A stretch of DNA of 64,000 bases from the NCBI RefSeq assembly GCF_036634175.1, contig NZ_JAZIFX010000001.1:4464001-4528000 (forward strand), in the 5' to 3' direction. The stretch's first letter is position 1, and each line of letters opens with the position of its first letter. The notes beneath the pieces were generated by a model, which was given only the letters and a program-made list of their open reading frames with translations, did no database searches and was not told the DNA's origin. Below, piece by piece: positions 41,111 to 49,167 of the stretch. The stretch is from Streptomyces sp. P9-A2. Lineage in GTDB: Bacteria > Actinomycetota > Actinomycetes > Streptomycetales > Streptomycetaceae. Made by a program: the position numbers and the translations under genes.

Positions 41111-42520
41111 TCAGTGGTGGAACCCCGTGGCCGCCTTCCTGTCCCGGTCCAACGGGTGCGGCTGCCGGCGCAGCTCCGGGAGGAGCCGGTCCAGGTCCTC
41201 GGCGAACAGGTCGGCGAGGTCCTCGGAGAAGCCGTTGCGGCACACCACCCGCAGCACCGACAGGTCCTGACGGTTCGCCGGGAAGGTGTACGCGGGCACC
41301 AGCCAGCCGCTCTCCCGCATCCGCCGGGACACGTCGAAGACGTCGAACGCCGTCACCCCGGGCGCGGTCGTGAACGCGAACACCGGCAGCTCGTCGCCCC
41401 GGGTCAGCAGCCGGAAGTCGTCGAGCTCCCCGATCCGTCGGGCGAGCCCGCCGGCCACGTCCCGGGAAGCCTGCTGCACCGCGCGGTAGCCGTCGCGGCC
41501 CAGCCGCAGGAACGTGTAGTACTGCGCCACCACCTGGGCGCCCGGACGGGAGAAGTTCAGGGCGAACGTCGGCATGTCGCCGCCCAGGTAGTTCACCCGG
41601 AAGACCAGTTCCTCCGGCAGGGCGTCCGCGTCCCGCCACAGCGCCCAGCCGACGCCCGGATAGACCAGGCCGTACTTGTGCCCCGAGGTGTTGATCGACG
41701 TCACGCGCGGGAGGCGGAAGTCCCACACCAGGTCCTCGTCGAGGAAGGGCGCGACCATCGCGCCGGACGCCCCGTCGACGTGCACCGGGACGTCGAGGCC
41801 GGTGCGCTCCTGGAGCTCGTCCAGCGCCGCGCACAGGTCCGCGACCGGCTCGTAGGACCCGTCGAAGGTGGAGCCCATGACGCCGACGACGCCGATGGTG
41901 TTCTCGTCGCAGAGTTCGGCGGCGGCCCTCGGGTCGAGGTGGAAGCGGTCGCCCTCCATGGGCACCTGACGGGCCTCCACCTCCCAGAAGGTGCAGAACT
42001 TATCCCAGCAGACCTGGACGTTGACACCCATGACGAGGTTCGGCCGGGCGTCCTTCGACGGGTACCGGTCGGCGTTGCGCCGCGCCCAGCGGTGCTTGAA
42101 CGCCATTCCGGCGAGCATGCACGCCTCGCTCGACCCCGTCGTCGAACAGCCCACGGTCGCGGACGGGTCGGGCGCGTGCCACAGGTCCGCGAGCATCGAC
42201 ACACAGCGCCGCTCCAGCTCGGCGGTGCGCGGGTACTCGTCCTTGTCGATCATGTTCTTGTCCCGGCACTCCGCCATCAGGAGACCGGCCTGAGGCTCCA
42301 TCCAGGTGGTGACGAAGGTGGCCAGGTTCAGCCGTGCGTTGCCGTCCAGCATCAGCTCGTCGTGCACCAGCTGGTACGCCGTCGTGGGCGCCATCGGCGC
42401 GTCGGGCATCCGGTGCTTGGGCGGCGCCTCGGTCATGTCCCCGATGGGGTTGGCCGGGCCCAGGAAGGGATTGACGGACAGGGGGCGCTCATCGCGCCGG
42501 GGAGCATGGTGCAGCGGCAT
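41111..42520 (-). CDS. gadB: Glutamate decarboxylase
   Basis: 469 residues, ATG 42520 with GGAGG upstream. PLP enzyme converting glutamate to GABA and CO2 with consumption of a proton. PLP lysine in SINTSGHKYGLVYPG, substrate/PLP contacts in HVDGASGAMVAPF and CSTTGSSEACMLAG, family C-terminal region FHH at the end. Length matches bacterial GadA/B (~466). The gene is directly downstream of a ClC-type channel gene on the same strand, the same pair of functions that makes up glutamate-dependent acid resistance in enteric bacteria. No glutamate/GABA antiporter gene is nearby. Confidence 0.95.
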   Translation of the reverse strand: MPLHHAPRRDERPLSVNPFLGPANPIGDMTEAPPKHRMPDAPMAPTTAYQLVHDELMLDGNARLNLATFVTTWMEPQAGLLMAECRDKNMIDKDEYPRTAELERRCVSMLADLWHAPDPSATVGCSTTGSSEACMLAGMAFKHRWARRNADRYPSKDARPNLVMGVNVQVCWDKFCTFWEVEARQVPMEGDRFHLDPRAAAELCDENTIGVVGVMGSTFDGSYEPVADLCAALDELQERTGLDVPVHVDGASGAMVAPFLDEDLVWDFRLPRVTSINTSGHKYGLVYPGVGWALWRDADALPEELVFRVNYLGGDMPTFALNFSRPGAQVVAQYYTFLRLGRDGYRAVQQASRDVAGGLARRIGELDDFRLLTRGDELPVFAFTTAPGVTAFDVFDVSRRMRESGWLVPAYTFPANRQDLSVLRVVCRNGFSEDLADLFAEDLDRLLPELRRQPHPLDRDRKAATGFHH

Positions 42521-42688
42521 GAAGACCTCCGGGAGTGTGTACGGGAGCGCGTACGGCGGGATCGTGCGGGAGTTCCTGGGGGTGGGCCCACGAGGGCCAC
42601 AGCGACCACGGGAAGCGCGGGGAACGCGGGGAGCGAGGGGAGCGAGGGGGAGTCGTCGCCGGGCCGGGGCGCACAGGCGGCCGGGTGT

Positions 42689-43981
42689 TCACCGGACCGG
42701 TGTCCCGTCCGCCCGCAGCTGCATCTGCGGGCGTCCCGTCACCAGCAGCCAGGCCGGCAGCGACGCGAAGCACAGGAGCGCGATGATGGCCGGCGAGGAG
42801 ACCAGGACCGCGGCGACGAACAGGCTCACCCAGCCCTGCCGGGTGATGGCCAGCAGCACCCCCAGAACCCCTGCCGACACACCCACCGCCGGATGTACCC
42901 CGGGCACCAGCGCGTGGGCGCACAGCCCGAGCGCGGTGCCGACGAACACGGCCGGGAAGATCCGTCCGCCCCGGAACCCGCAGGACGCGGCGACGAGCAG
43001 GGCGGCCAGCTTCACCACCGTCATGGTGGCGAACTCGCCCGCCGACCAGCCCCCGGGATCGGCCGCCAGCACCGCGATCTCGTCGAGCCCCTTGAACAGC
43101 GTCAGATGCCCGCCCAGGGCCGCCAGCGCGCCCAGCACGGCCCCGCCCGCCGGAAGCATCAGCATCGGGTGCCGAAGCCGCCGGAAGGCACCGTGGACGT
43201 ACGGGAAGGCGTGGACGGCGCACATGCCGAGCAGCGCGCCCACCGAGGCGACCGTGAGAGCGGACAGCAGGTCGGCCCAGCCGGGGCTGCCGAACGGCGG
43301 CAGGTCCAGGTCGAAGCTCGGACTCGACACCAGGTCGGCGGTGAGCGCGCCGGCCGCCCCGGCAGTCAGCGGTGCGAAGAGGCTGTCCCACAGGTGCCCC
43401 TTGATCCGCTGCCCCGCCAGCGCCTCGGAGATGACGAGCGCGGCGGCCACCGGGGTACCGAACAGCGCGCCGATCGTCGCCGCTTCCGCGAGCACCACCC
43501 AGCCCCGCTCGGGGGCCCGGGGCGCGGCCCTGGTGCCCAGCCAGACCGCCAGGGCGACGTTCACGGCGATGATCGGGTTCTCGGGCCCCAGACTCGGCCC
43601 GCCGGCCAGCATCAGAGCGCTCGCCAGCAACAGCCCCGGCAGCACCACGGGCGGCAGCACCGGGGCGTCGAGGCCGGTCGTCGCCGGATCGGGGCCGGCG
43701 TGGCCCGGCACCTTCCACACCACCAGACCGACCGCGATCCCGGTGGCGACCAGCACGACGAACATCCACAGCACGGAGTACCTGCCGACCCCGAGCGCGT
43801 CCGGCAGGGTCTGCCACAGCACGTCCTGGAGTTCCTCGGCCGCCAGGCTCACGCCCACCAGCAGCAGGCTGCACGCCACCCCCACGACCAGCGCGGGGAC
43901 GACGGACGGCAGCAGGTCGCGTGCCCGGGTCGCCGGGGCGGCGGAGGGTTCCTGCTGCGCGCTGTCCTGGACCACGCGCAC
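42689..43981 (-). CDS. ClC-family chloride channel/antiporter
   Basis: 430 residues, about ten hydrophobic segments. GTG start at 43981 without a ribosome site. ClC motifs: GPSLGPENPII (equivalent of the GxEGP motif, with Asn for Gly) and GFRGGRIFPAVFVG (GxFxP region). The gating-glutamate position is retained as Glu in GPENP. Closest are the YfeO-like ion channel proteins rather than ClcA. Between it and gadB (42521-42688) is a run of GCGAGGGGA-like repeats. I infer a shared role in acid stress or pH homeostasis with the decarboxylase. Confidence 0.87.
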   Translation of the reverse strand: MRVVQDSAQQEPSAAPATRARDLLPSVVPALVVGVACSLLLVGVSLAAEELQDVLWQTLPDALGVGRYSVLWMFVVLVATGIAVGLVVWKVPGHAGPDPATTGLDAPVLPPVVLPGLLLASALMLAGGPSLGPENPIIAVNVALAVWLGTRAAPRAPERGWVVLAEAATIGALFGTPVAAALVISEALAGQRIKGHLWDSLFAPLTAGAAGALTADLVSSPSFDLDLPPFGSPGWADLLSALTVASVGALLGMCAVHAFPYVHGAFRRLRHPMLMLPAGGAVLGALAALGGHLTLFKGLDEIAVLAADPGGWSAGEFATMTVVKLAALLVAASCGFRGGRIFPAVFVGTALGLCAHALVPGVHPAVGVSAGVLGVLLAITRQGWVSLFVAAVLVSSPAIIALLCFASLPAWLLVTGRPQMQLRADGTPVR

Positions 43982-44054
43982 ACGATATGAGGATCAAGCG
44001 CTCAAAGCGGTATGAAATCGCATGAAACGGTCGGCGTGAATCGGTCGGCGTACA

Positions 44055-44110
44055 GAGCGGGCGTGCACGGGCGGTGTGCACGGGCAGGCGTGCACGGGCG
44101 GCCGGCGTGA
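44055..44110. repeat. short repeats upstream of tipA
   Basis: Three copies of a CGTGCACGGGCG-like unit between 44061 and 44103, in the divergent region between the ClC gene and tipA, preceded by AT-richer GGTCGGCGT repeats. No gene here. Confidence 0.65.
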
Positions 44111-44130
44111 AACGGCCGGAGGCATCCGGC

Positions 44131-44161
44131 TTGCACCTCACGTGGCGTGAGGACCCAGGGT
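44131..44161 (+). promoter_or_regulatory. tipA promoter with TipAL operator
   Basis: TTGCAC at 44131-44136 and CAGGGT at 44156-44161, spaced 19 bases, with the inverted repeat CCTCACG-N3-CGTGAGG (44136-44152) between them. This is the layout of the S. lividans ptipA promoter as I remember it (TTGCAC, 19-base spacer, CAGCGT). MerR-family activators twist such long spacers to allow transcription when ligand is bound. Confidence 0.88.
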
Positions 44162-44188
44162 GGAGTGCGTACCGAGAAGGGAGCGGAA

Positions 44189-44959
44189 GTGAGTCATTCC
44201 GTGGGACAGGTGGCCGGCTTCGCCGGGGTCACGGTGCGCACCCTGCACCACTACGACGCCATCGGCCTGCTCGCCCCGAGCGAGCGCAGCCACGCGGGTC
44301 ACCGGCGTTACACCGACGCCGACCTCGACCGGCTGCAGCAGATCCTGTTCTACCGGGAGCTCGGCTTCCCGCTCGACGAGGTCGCCGCCCTGCTCGACGA
44401 TCAGGCCACCGGAAAAGCGGACCCGCGCGCGCACCTGCGCCGGCAGCACGACCTGCTGACCGCCCGGATCGAGAAGCTGCGGAGGATGGTGGCGGCCGTG
44501 GAGCACGCCATGGAGGCACGCACGATGGGGATCAGTCTGACGCCCGAGGAACGGTTCGAGGTGTTCGGGGACTCCGACCCGGACCAGTACGAGGACGAGG
44601 TCCAGGAGCGCTGGGGTGACACCGACGCCCACCGGCAGTCCCGGCAGCGGACCGCGTCCTACACCAAGGACGACTGGAAACGCGTCACCGAGGAGTTCGA
44701 CTCCCTCCACCTGCGCATGGCCGACCTGATGTCCGCCGGTACCCCGGCCGACTCCGAGCAGGCCATGGACACGGCGGAGGAGCACCGGCTGTTCATCACG
44801 GGCGCGTACTACGACTGCGGGCACGAGACGCACACCTGCCTGGGTGAGATGTACGTCGCCGACCCGCGCTTCACGCGGACGTACGAGAACATCCGCCCCG
44901 GTCTGGCGGTCTACCTGCGTGACGCGATCGTCGCCAACGCGGCCCGGCACGGCGGCTGA
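44189..44959 (+). CDS. tipA: TipAL thiopeptide-sensing MerR regulator (with internal TipAS)
   Basis: 256 residues from GTG 44189 (gaagggagcgg upstream). MerR HTH: SVGQVAGFAGVTVRTLHHYD and RSHAGHRRYTDADLDRLQQI; coiled-coil linker to residue ~110; then the TipAS ligand domain (MGISLTPEERFEVFGD onward) with the two cysteines CGHETHTC near residues 211-218, one of which bonds covalently to thiopeptides such as thiostrepton. An internal ATG at 44525 would give TipAS of 144 residues, the size made from the same mRNA in S. lividans; it sequesters the drug. It autoactivates from the promoter above. Confidence 0.96.
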   Translation: MSHSVGQVAGFAGVTVRTLHHYDAIGLLAPSERSHAGHRRYTDADLDRLQQILFYRELGFPLDEVAALLDDQATGKADPRAHLRRQHDLLTARIEKLRRMVAAVEHAMEARTMGISLTPEERFEVFGDSDPDQYEDEVQERWGDTDAHRQSRQRTASYTKDDWKRVTEEFDSLHLRMADLMSAGTPADSEQAMDTAEEHRLFITGAYYDCGHETHTCLGEMYVADPRFTRTYENIRPGLAVYLRDAIVANAARHGG

Positions 44960-44997
44960 TCCCGTACCGCGCGGTGACCGCCCGGCGACCCCGCGGC

Positions 44998-45030
44998 GGC
45001 CGCCCGGTCCCTCCCCGGGGCCGGGCGGCC
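44998..45030. terminator. bidirectional terminator between tipA and the UPF0145 pseudogene
   Basis: Twelve-base-pair stem (GGCCGCCCGGTC with its complement, one G-T pair) and a 9-base loop, 39 bases after the tipA stop and 11 before the end of the converging gene. Confidence 0.75.
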
Positions 45031-45040
45031 GTCCGCGCGC

Positions 45041-45470
45041 TCAATCGCGTACGAGCACCACCGCGGTGCCGTACGCGCACACCTCGGCGCCCACGTCCGA
45101 GGCGTCCGTGACGTCGAAGCGGAACGCCGGCACATCGTTGGCGCCCCGCGCGCGTGCCTGCTCGACCAGGCGCTCCACGGCCTGGTCGCGGGTCTCCACC
45201 AGCGTCTTGGTCAGCCCTTTGAGCTCGCCGCCGACCATCGACTTCAGACCCGCGCCGATCTGGCTGCCGAGATGCCGAATGGGGTCTCCCCTGCTCTGGG
45301 GGCACCTCCCAGCGGTAGCTGGGGGAGAAGCCGAGAGCTTGGGGAATCACGGTCAGCCCGAAGACCTCTCCGATCACCTCCCGCACCCTGTACCCCGGGA
45401 CGTCGTTCGTCGTGACCACCAGGACGTCGGCCCCGGGGCCCTGTCCACCGCCGTACTCCTCGATGCCCAT
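45041..45470 (-). pseudogene. UPF0145/YbjQ gene interrupted by a 64-bp repeat element
   Basis: The N-terminal part (ATG 45470: VLVVTTNDVPGYRVREVIGE, then VFGLTVI) and the C-terminal part (RHLGSQIGAGLKSMVGGELK, TKTLVETRDQAVERL, AYGTAVVLVRD) together make a complete YbjQ/UPF0145 protein, a small pentameric fold of unknown, possibly metal-binding, function. They lie in different frames because 67 bases (a 64-base element plus a 3-base target duplication) sit between the codons for Ile and Arg. Removing the insert restores a continuous frame. The downstream half retains an ATG (45238) and could still yield a 65-residue fragment. Confidence 0.88.
45281..45344. mobile_element. 64-bp MITE-like repeat element with AAT target duplication
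   Basis: The element runs from GGGGTCTCCCCTGCTC to GAGAGCTTGGGG and contains a hairpin (CTCCCAGCGGTAGCTGGGGGAG). It is flanked by AAT on both sides (45278-45280 and 45345-45347). Without it and one AAT, the UPF0145 frame is intact. I recall near-identical short sequences scattered in many Streptomyces genomes, usually between genes. No transposase here, so it would be moved in trans. Confidence 0.82.
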
Positions 45471-45604
45471 GGCCCCAGCTTCGTGGGGGAAAGGGAACGG
45501 TGCAATCCTGGGTACGCCCGTGGAACCTGGGCCGAGACGGCTGCGTTGGTAGTTTTGGCAACCAGTCTCCGCCCGCCCCCTCAACCAGCAGGAGCCACAG
45601 CCCC

Positions 45605-46624
45605 GTGACCACCCTTGCGCTCGGCCCGGAGTGGCTGAGCCCGGACTATCTGATCGAGACCTTCAGCCTTACCGGCATCCTGCTGATCGTCTTCGCCGAG
45701 TCCGGATTCTTCGCGTTCCTGCCCGGTGACTCCCTGCTGTTCACGGCGGGCCTCTTCGTGGCGGAGGGCAGCTACATCAGCCAGCCGCTGTGGCTGGTGT
45801 GCACGCTGATAGTGATCGCCGCCGTCCTGGGCGACCAAGTCGGCTACATGATCGGCAAGTTCTTCGGCCCGAGACTCTTCAGCCGACCCAACTCCAAGCT
45901 CTTCAAACAGGAGAACCTGGAGAAGGCCCACGAGTTCATGGAGAAGTACGGTCCCAAGGCGATCGTCCTGGCCCGCTTCGTACCGATCGTGCGCACCTTC
46001 GCCCCCATCACGGCCGGTGCCGGCCGGATGAAGTACCGCACCTTCCTCACATACAACCTCATCGGCGGTGTGGCCTGGGGCTCGGGCGTCACGCTCGCCG
46101 GCTACTGGCTCGGCCAGATCGGCTTCATCAAGGAAAACGTCGAGACGATCCTCATCCTGATCGTCTTCCTCTCGGTGGTCCCGATCATCATCGAGTTCCT
46201 GCGGGAGCGGGCCAAGAAGAAGCGCGGCGGCGGCGAGAACGCGGACGCCCCGCAGCAGGGCGAGTACGACGCGTACGACCGGCAGGCCCCCCAGTACGCC
46301 CAGCCGGTCATGGACGACGCCACGACCCAGCTCCGCCGCATCACCCCGGACGGACCGCCGCCCCGGCAGCAGGCCCCACAGGCCCCACAGCCCCAGCAGC
46401 CCTACGGCAACCAGGGCTACCCGCAGCAGCAGCCCCAACAGCCCCAACAGCCCCAGCAACCCCAACAGCCGTACGGCAATGACCAGGGCGGCTACGACCA
46501 GTACTACGGCGGGCAGCACCCTCAGGCCCAGGGGCAGCACCCCCACGCCCAGGGTCAGGGCGGCCCGGGACAGGCCCAGGGCCCGGACCCCCGTCGGCAG
46601 CAGCCCTACAACCAGGGCTACTGA
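45605..46624 (+). CDS. DedA-family membrane protein with Gln/Pro-rich tail
   Basis: 339 residues from GTG 45605 (AGGAG upstream). DedA/VTT domain, residues ~10-205: ESGFFAFLPGDSLLFTAGLF, then FGPRLFSRPNSKLF, the Arg motif ARFVPIVRTFAPITAGAGRM (membrane-inserted hairpin) and LIGGVAWGSGVTLAGYWLG. DedA proteins are flippases for lipid carriers such as undecaprenyl phosphate and are needed for envelope homeostasis. The last ~110 residues are disordered Gln/Pro/Gly/Tyr repeats (PQQPQQPQQPQQPYGN), cytoplasmic by topology. The stop is followed by a hairpin shared with the converging exporter gene. Confidence 0.92.
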   Translation: MTTLALGPEWLSPDYLIETFSLTGILLIVFAESGFFAFLPGDSLLFTAGLFVAEGSYISQPLWLVCTLIVIAAVLGDQVGYMIGKFFGPRLFSRPNSKLFKQENLEKAHEFMEKYGPKAIVLARFVPIVRTFAPITAGAGRMKYRTFLTYNLIGGVAWGSGVTLAGYWLGQIGFIKENVETILILIVFLSVVPIIIEFLRERAKKKRGGGENADAPQQGEYDAYDRQAPQYAQPVMDDATTQLRRITPDGPPPRQQAPQAPQPQQPYGNQGYPQQQPQQPQQPQQPQQPYGNDQGGYDQYYGGQHPQAQGQHPHAQGQGGPGQAQGPDPRRQQPYNQGY

Positions 46625-46642
46625 GCCGCCGCACCGAACCCG

Positions 46643-46677
46643 TCCCCGGGGCGCGCGACATCCGCGCACCCCGGGGA
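46643..46677. terminator. terminator between the DedA and ThrE-type genes
   Basis: Fourteen pairs with one mismatch (TCCCCGGGG-type arm) and a 5-base loop, 18 bases after the DedA stop; the converging gene ends at 46739. Confidence 0.7.
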
Positions 46678-46738
46678 TCCGTGTGTCCGGGGGCCTGTGT
46701 GTCCGGAGGTCGGGTGCCGGGGACAGGGCGGCCCCGTC

Positions 46739-48445
46739 TCAGAAACCACGTGTCCGCTTCGCCGCCCTGCGCTTCTCGGCGGAGCCGATCCGCAGGAACA
46801 GCCGGGAGATCTCCGAACCGAGGTTCACCCCGATCGCGATGGCCATGGCGAGCGCCACGGCCTTCGAGAGGGACACCAGACCCGCGTCCACCTCGTTCTG
46901 GGCGATCGCCAGCAGACCGAAGTACGTGGCGGAACCGGGCAGCAGGGGACCGATCGCCGCCGTGACGTACGGCAGCGCCGAAGCGAACCGGTACCGGGCC
47001 AGCAACTGCCCGAACAACCCGACCAGGCCCGCCGCCGCGGCGGTGGAGGCCACCGGAGAGATGTCGCCCGGGTAGGCCATCGCGCCGTACACCACCCAGG
47101 CGACGCCGCCGTTGAGGGTGACCAGCAGCACCGTGGCCCGCTCCTGCTGGAGCAGGACCGCGAAGGCCAGCGACAGTGTGAGCGAGGCGGCGATCTGCCA
47201 CAGCGGCCGCTCGGACTGGCCGAGTGCCGCGTCCGGGTTCAGCTGGGCGCCCAGCTGCACGCCGAAGTAGAGCACCACCAGCACCCCGATCACGATGGCC
47301 GTGAAGAAGTACAGGACCTCCAGGAGCCGCGCGGCCGCGGTGATGTAGAAGCCGGTCAGGCCGTCCTGCACGCCTGCCACCAGGGCCCGCCCCGGCAGCA
47401 GGGCGAACAGTCCACCGGTGATCACCGCGGACGCCTTCACATCCGCGTGCGCCAGCGTCAGCGCGACGCCGATCGCGGCCGGCGGCATCGCGGCCACCGT
47501 GAACTGGTAGAACTCCGGCAGACCCCGGTCGGCGCACTTCCATGCCAGCCGGTCACCGAGCATCGCGCCCATCGCCGCGGCGAAGAACACCAGGACACCA
47601 CCGCCGACCAGCACCGACGCCGAGCCCGCCAGCAGCCCGCTGGCCGCGTTCAGTACCCAGGTGGGGTAGGGGTGCCGGTTGCGGCGGATCTCCGCGAGCC
47701 GCCGGTAGGACTCCTCCAGGGAGATGTGCGTCTCGTCGTCGCTGAGGTCGTCCACCAGCTGGTACACGGCCGCGAGCCGGGTGTAGTCGGTGCCCCGGCG
47801 GCGCACCGTGCGCGACGCGGTCACCGGGTCCTCCACCAGCGACGGCTGGTGGGAGATCGACAGCAGGGTGAAGGTGGCGGTCGGCTCGCACTGGTCCAGG
47901 CCGTAGGAGCGGCAGACGGCGAACATCGCGCCCTCCACGTCCTCCGCGCCCTCGCCGCCCGCCAGCAGCAGCTCCCCGATACGCAGCGTCAGGTCGAGCA
48001 CGCGCGGTACGGCGGGCCCGGTCTCGTCGTCGTGCCGGTGCACCTGCTCCGGCGCCGGCCGCTCGGTCACCGGCATGCGCAGCATGGTGCGCATCCGGTC
48101 CTGCCAGGGCGCGTCCCGGTGCAGCGAGACGGCCGGGGTCCCGCGCGGCGGGGTGAACGCCGACGGAGCCTGCTTGGCCTGGTACGTGCGCGGCAGGTTG
48201 AACGCCGATCCCTCCGCCTCGGCGGGTGGCTGCGGAGCCACGTCCAGGCCCTGGGGCAGGGCGAACTCCGACGTCGTCTCCGACTCCGTGGGGCCTCGTC
48301 CGGCGCTCGTGAGCGCCAGCCCTTCCGGGACGGCGAACTCCGACGTCGTCGACTCGGTATCCGTCGAAGCCGTCAGTCCCACCGGAGCGCTGAAGGGGCT
48401 CCTCGCCTCGTCCGACCGGGGCTTGCGGTCCTCCGTGTCCGTCAC
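46739..48445 (-). CDS. Threonine/serine exporter family membrane protein (ThrE-like)
   Basis: 568 residues from GTG 48445 (GGGAG ten bases upstream). The N-terminal ~125 residues are polar, with a repeat (TTSEFAVPEGLAL / TTSEFALPQGLDV). Then the ThrE N domain (residues ~140-270: LDLTLRIGELLLAGGEGAEDV, VYQLVDDLS) and about ten transmembrane helices (SGLLAGSASVLVGGGVLVFF, LLPGRALVAGVQDGLTG). ThrE of Corynebacterium exports threonine and serine with the proton motive force. The long N-terminal extension is presumably cytoplasmic. Confidence 0.9.
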   Translation of the reverse strand: MTDTEDRKPRSDEARSPFSAPVGLTASTDTESTTSEFAVPEGLALTSAGRGPTESETTSEFALPQGLDVAPQPPAEAEGSAFNLPRTYQAKQAPSAFTPPRGTPAVSLHRDAPWQDRMRTMLRMPVTERPAPEQVHRHDDETGPAVPRVLDLTLRIGELLLAGGEGAEDVEGAMFAVCRSYGLDQCEPTATFTLLSISHQPSLVEDPVTASRTVRRRGTDYTRLAAVYQLVDDLSDDETHISLEESYRRLAEIRRNRHPYPTWVLNAASGLLAGSASVLVGGGVLVFFAAAMGAMLGDRLAWKCADRGLPEFYQFTVAAMPPAAIGVALTLAHADVKASAVITGGLFALLPGRALVAGVQDGLTGFYITAAARLLEVLYFFTAIVIGVLVVLYFGVQLGAQLNPDAALGQSERPLWQIAASLTLSLAFAVLLQQERATVLLVTLNGGVAWVVYGAMAYPGDISPVASTAAAAGLVGLFGQLLARYRFASALPYVTAAIGPLLPGSATYFGLLAIAQNEVDAGLVSLSKAVALAMAIAIGVNLGSEISRLFLRIGSAEKRRAAKRTRGF

Positions 48446-48538
48446 CTGTGCTGCGCTCCCTGTACGACACGTCCGTTGTACCTGCGCCCCCGTCGGGGCC
48501 AGGCCGGCGACCCCCAGGGCTCAGTATGCGCACGGACA

Positions 48539-48578
48539 GCGGAACGGGCCGCACACATAGGTGTGCGGCCCGTTCCGC
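48539..48578 (-). terminator. ppa terminator
   Basis: Perfect 18-bp inverted repeat (48539-48556 and 48561-48578) with a 4-base loop, 18 bases beyond the ppa stop on the minus strand. Confidence 0.85.
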
Positions 48579-48596
48579 GTCTCGTGCTCAGGGGGC

Positions 48597-49088
48597 TCAG
48601 TGGCCGCCCGTGTCCTTGAAACGCTTGTAGGACCGCTCGATCTCGATCTCGGCGTCCGTCCGGCCGACCCAGTCGGCGCCCTCGACCGACTTGCCCGGCT
48701 CGAGGTCCTTGTAGACCTCGAAGAAGTGCTGGATCTCCAGCCGGTCGAACTCCGACACGTGGTGGATGTCCCGCAGGTGCTCCACGCGCGGGTCCGTCGA
48801 GGGGACGCACAGCAGCTTGTCGTCGCCGCCGGCCTCGTCCGTCATCCGGAACATGCCGATCGCGCGGCAGCGGATCAGACAGCCCGGGAACGTCGGCTCG
48901 TCGAGAATGACCAGCGCGTCCAGTGGGTCGCCGTCCTCACCGAGAGTGTTCTCGACGAAGCCGTAGTCGGTCGGGTAGGCGGTCGAGGTGAAGAGCCGAC
49001 GGTCCAAACGGATCCGACCCGTCTCGTGGTCCACCTCGTACTTGTTCCGCGAACCCTTCGGGATCTCGATCGTGACGTCGAACTCCAC
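48597..49088 (-). CDS. ppa: Inorganic pyrophosphatase, soluble
   Basis: 163 residues from GTG 49088, which has GGAGG eight bases upstream; a longer frame from ATG 49103 lacks a site. Family I PPase: [18 protein letters not shown], the metal-binding [20 protein letters not shown] (three Asp), and [16 protein letters not shown]. It hydrolyses cytoplasmic pyrophosphate to drive biosynthesis. This genome thus carries both a soluble and a membrane proton-pumping pyrophosphatase within 42 kb. It is divergent from dacB. Confidence 0.96.
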   Translation of the reverse strand: MEFDVTIEIPKGSRNKYEVDHETGRIRLDRRLFTSTAYPTDYGFVENTLGEDGDPLDALVILDEPTFPGCLIRCRAIGMFRMTDEAGGDDKLLCVPSTDPRVEHLRDIHHVSEFDRLEIQHFFEVYKDLEPGKSVEGADWVGRTDAEIEIERSYKRFKDTGGH

Positions 49089-49167
49089 CGGACGCTCCTC
49101 CATGATCAGCACATAGTTCTGGTGGTTAAGTGTCCCTCACGCAGGTGTGTGATCGCGAAAGGGGCTG

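Noticed and set aside
45500..45604. Upstream start for the DedA protein
   Set aside because: The added N terminus is polar and unlike the family; GTG 45605 has a proper ribosome binding site.
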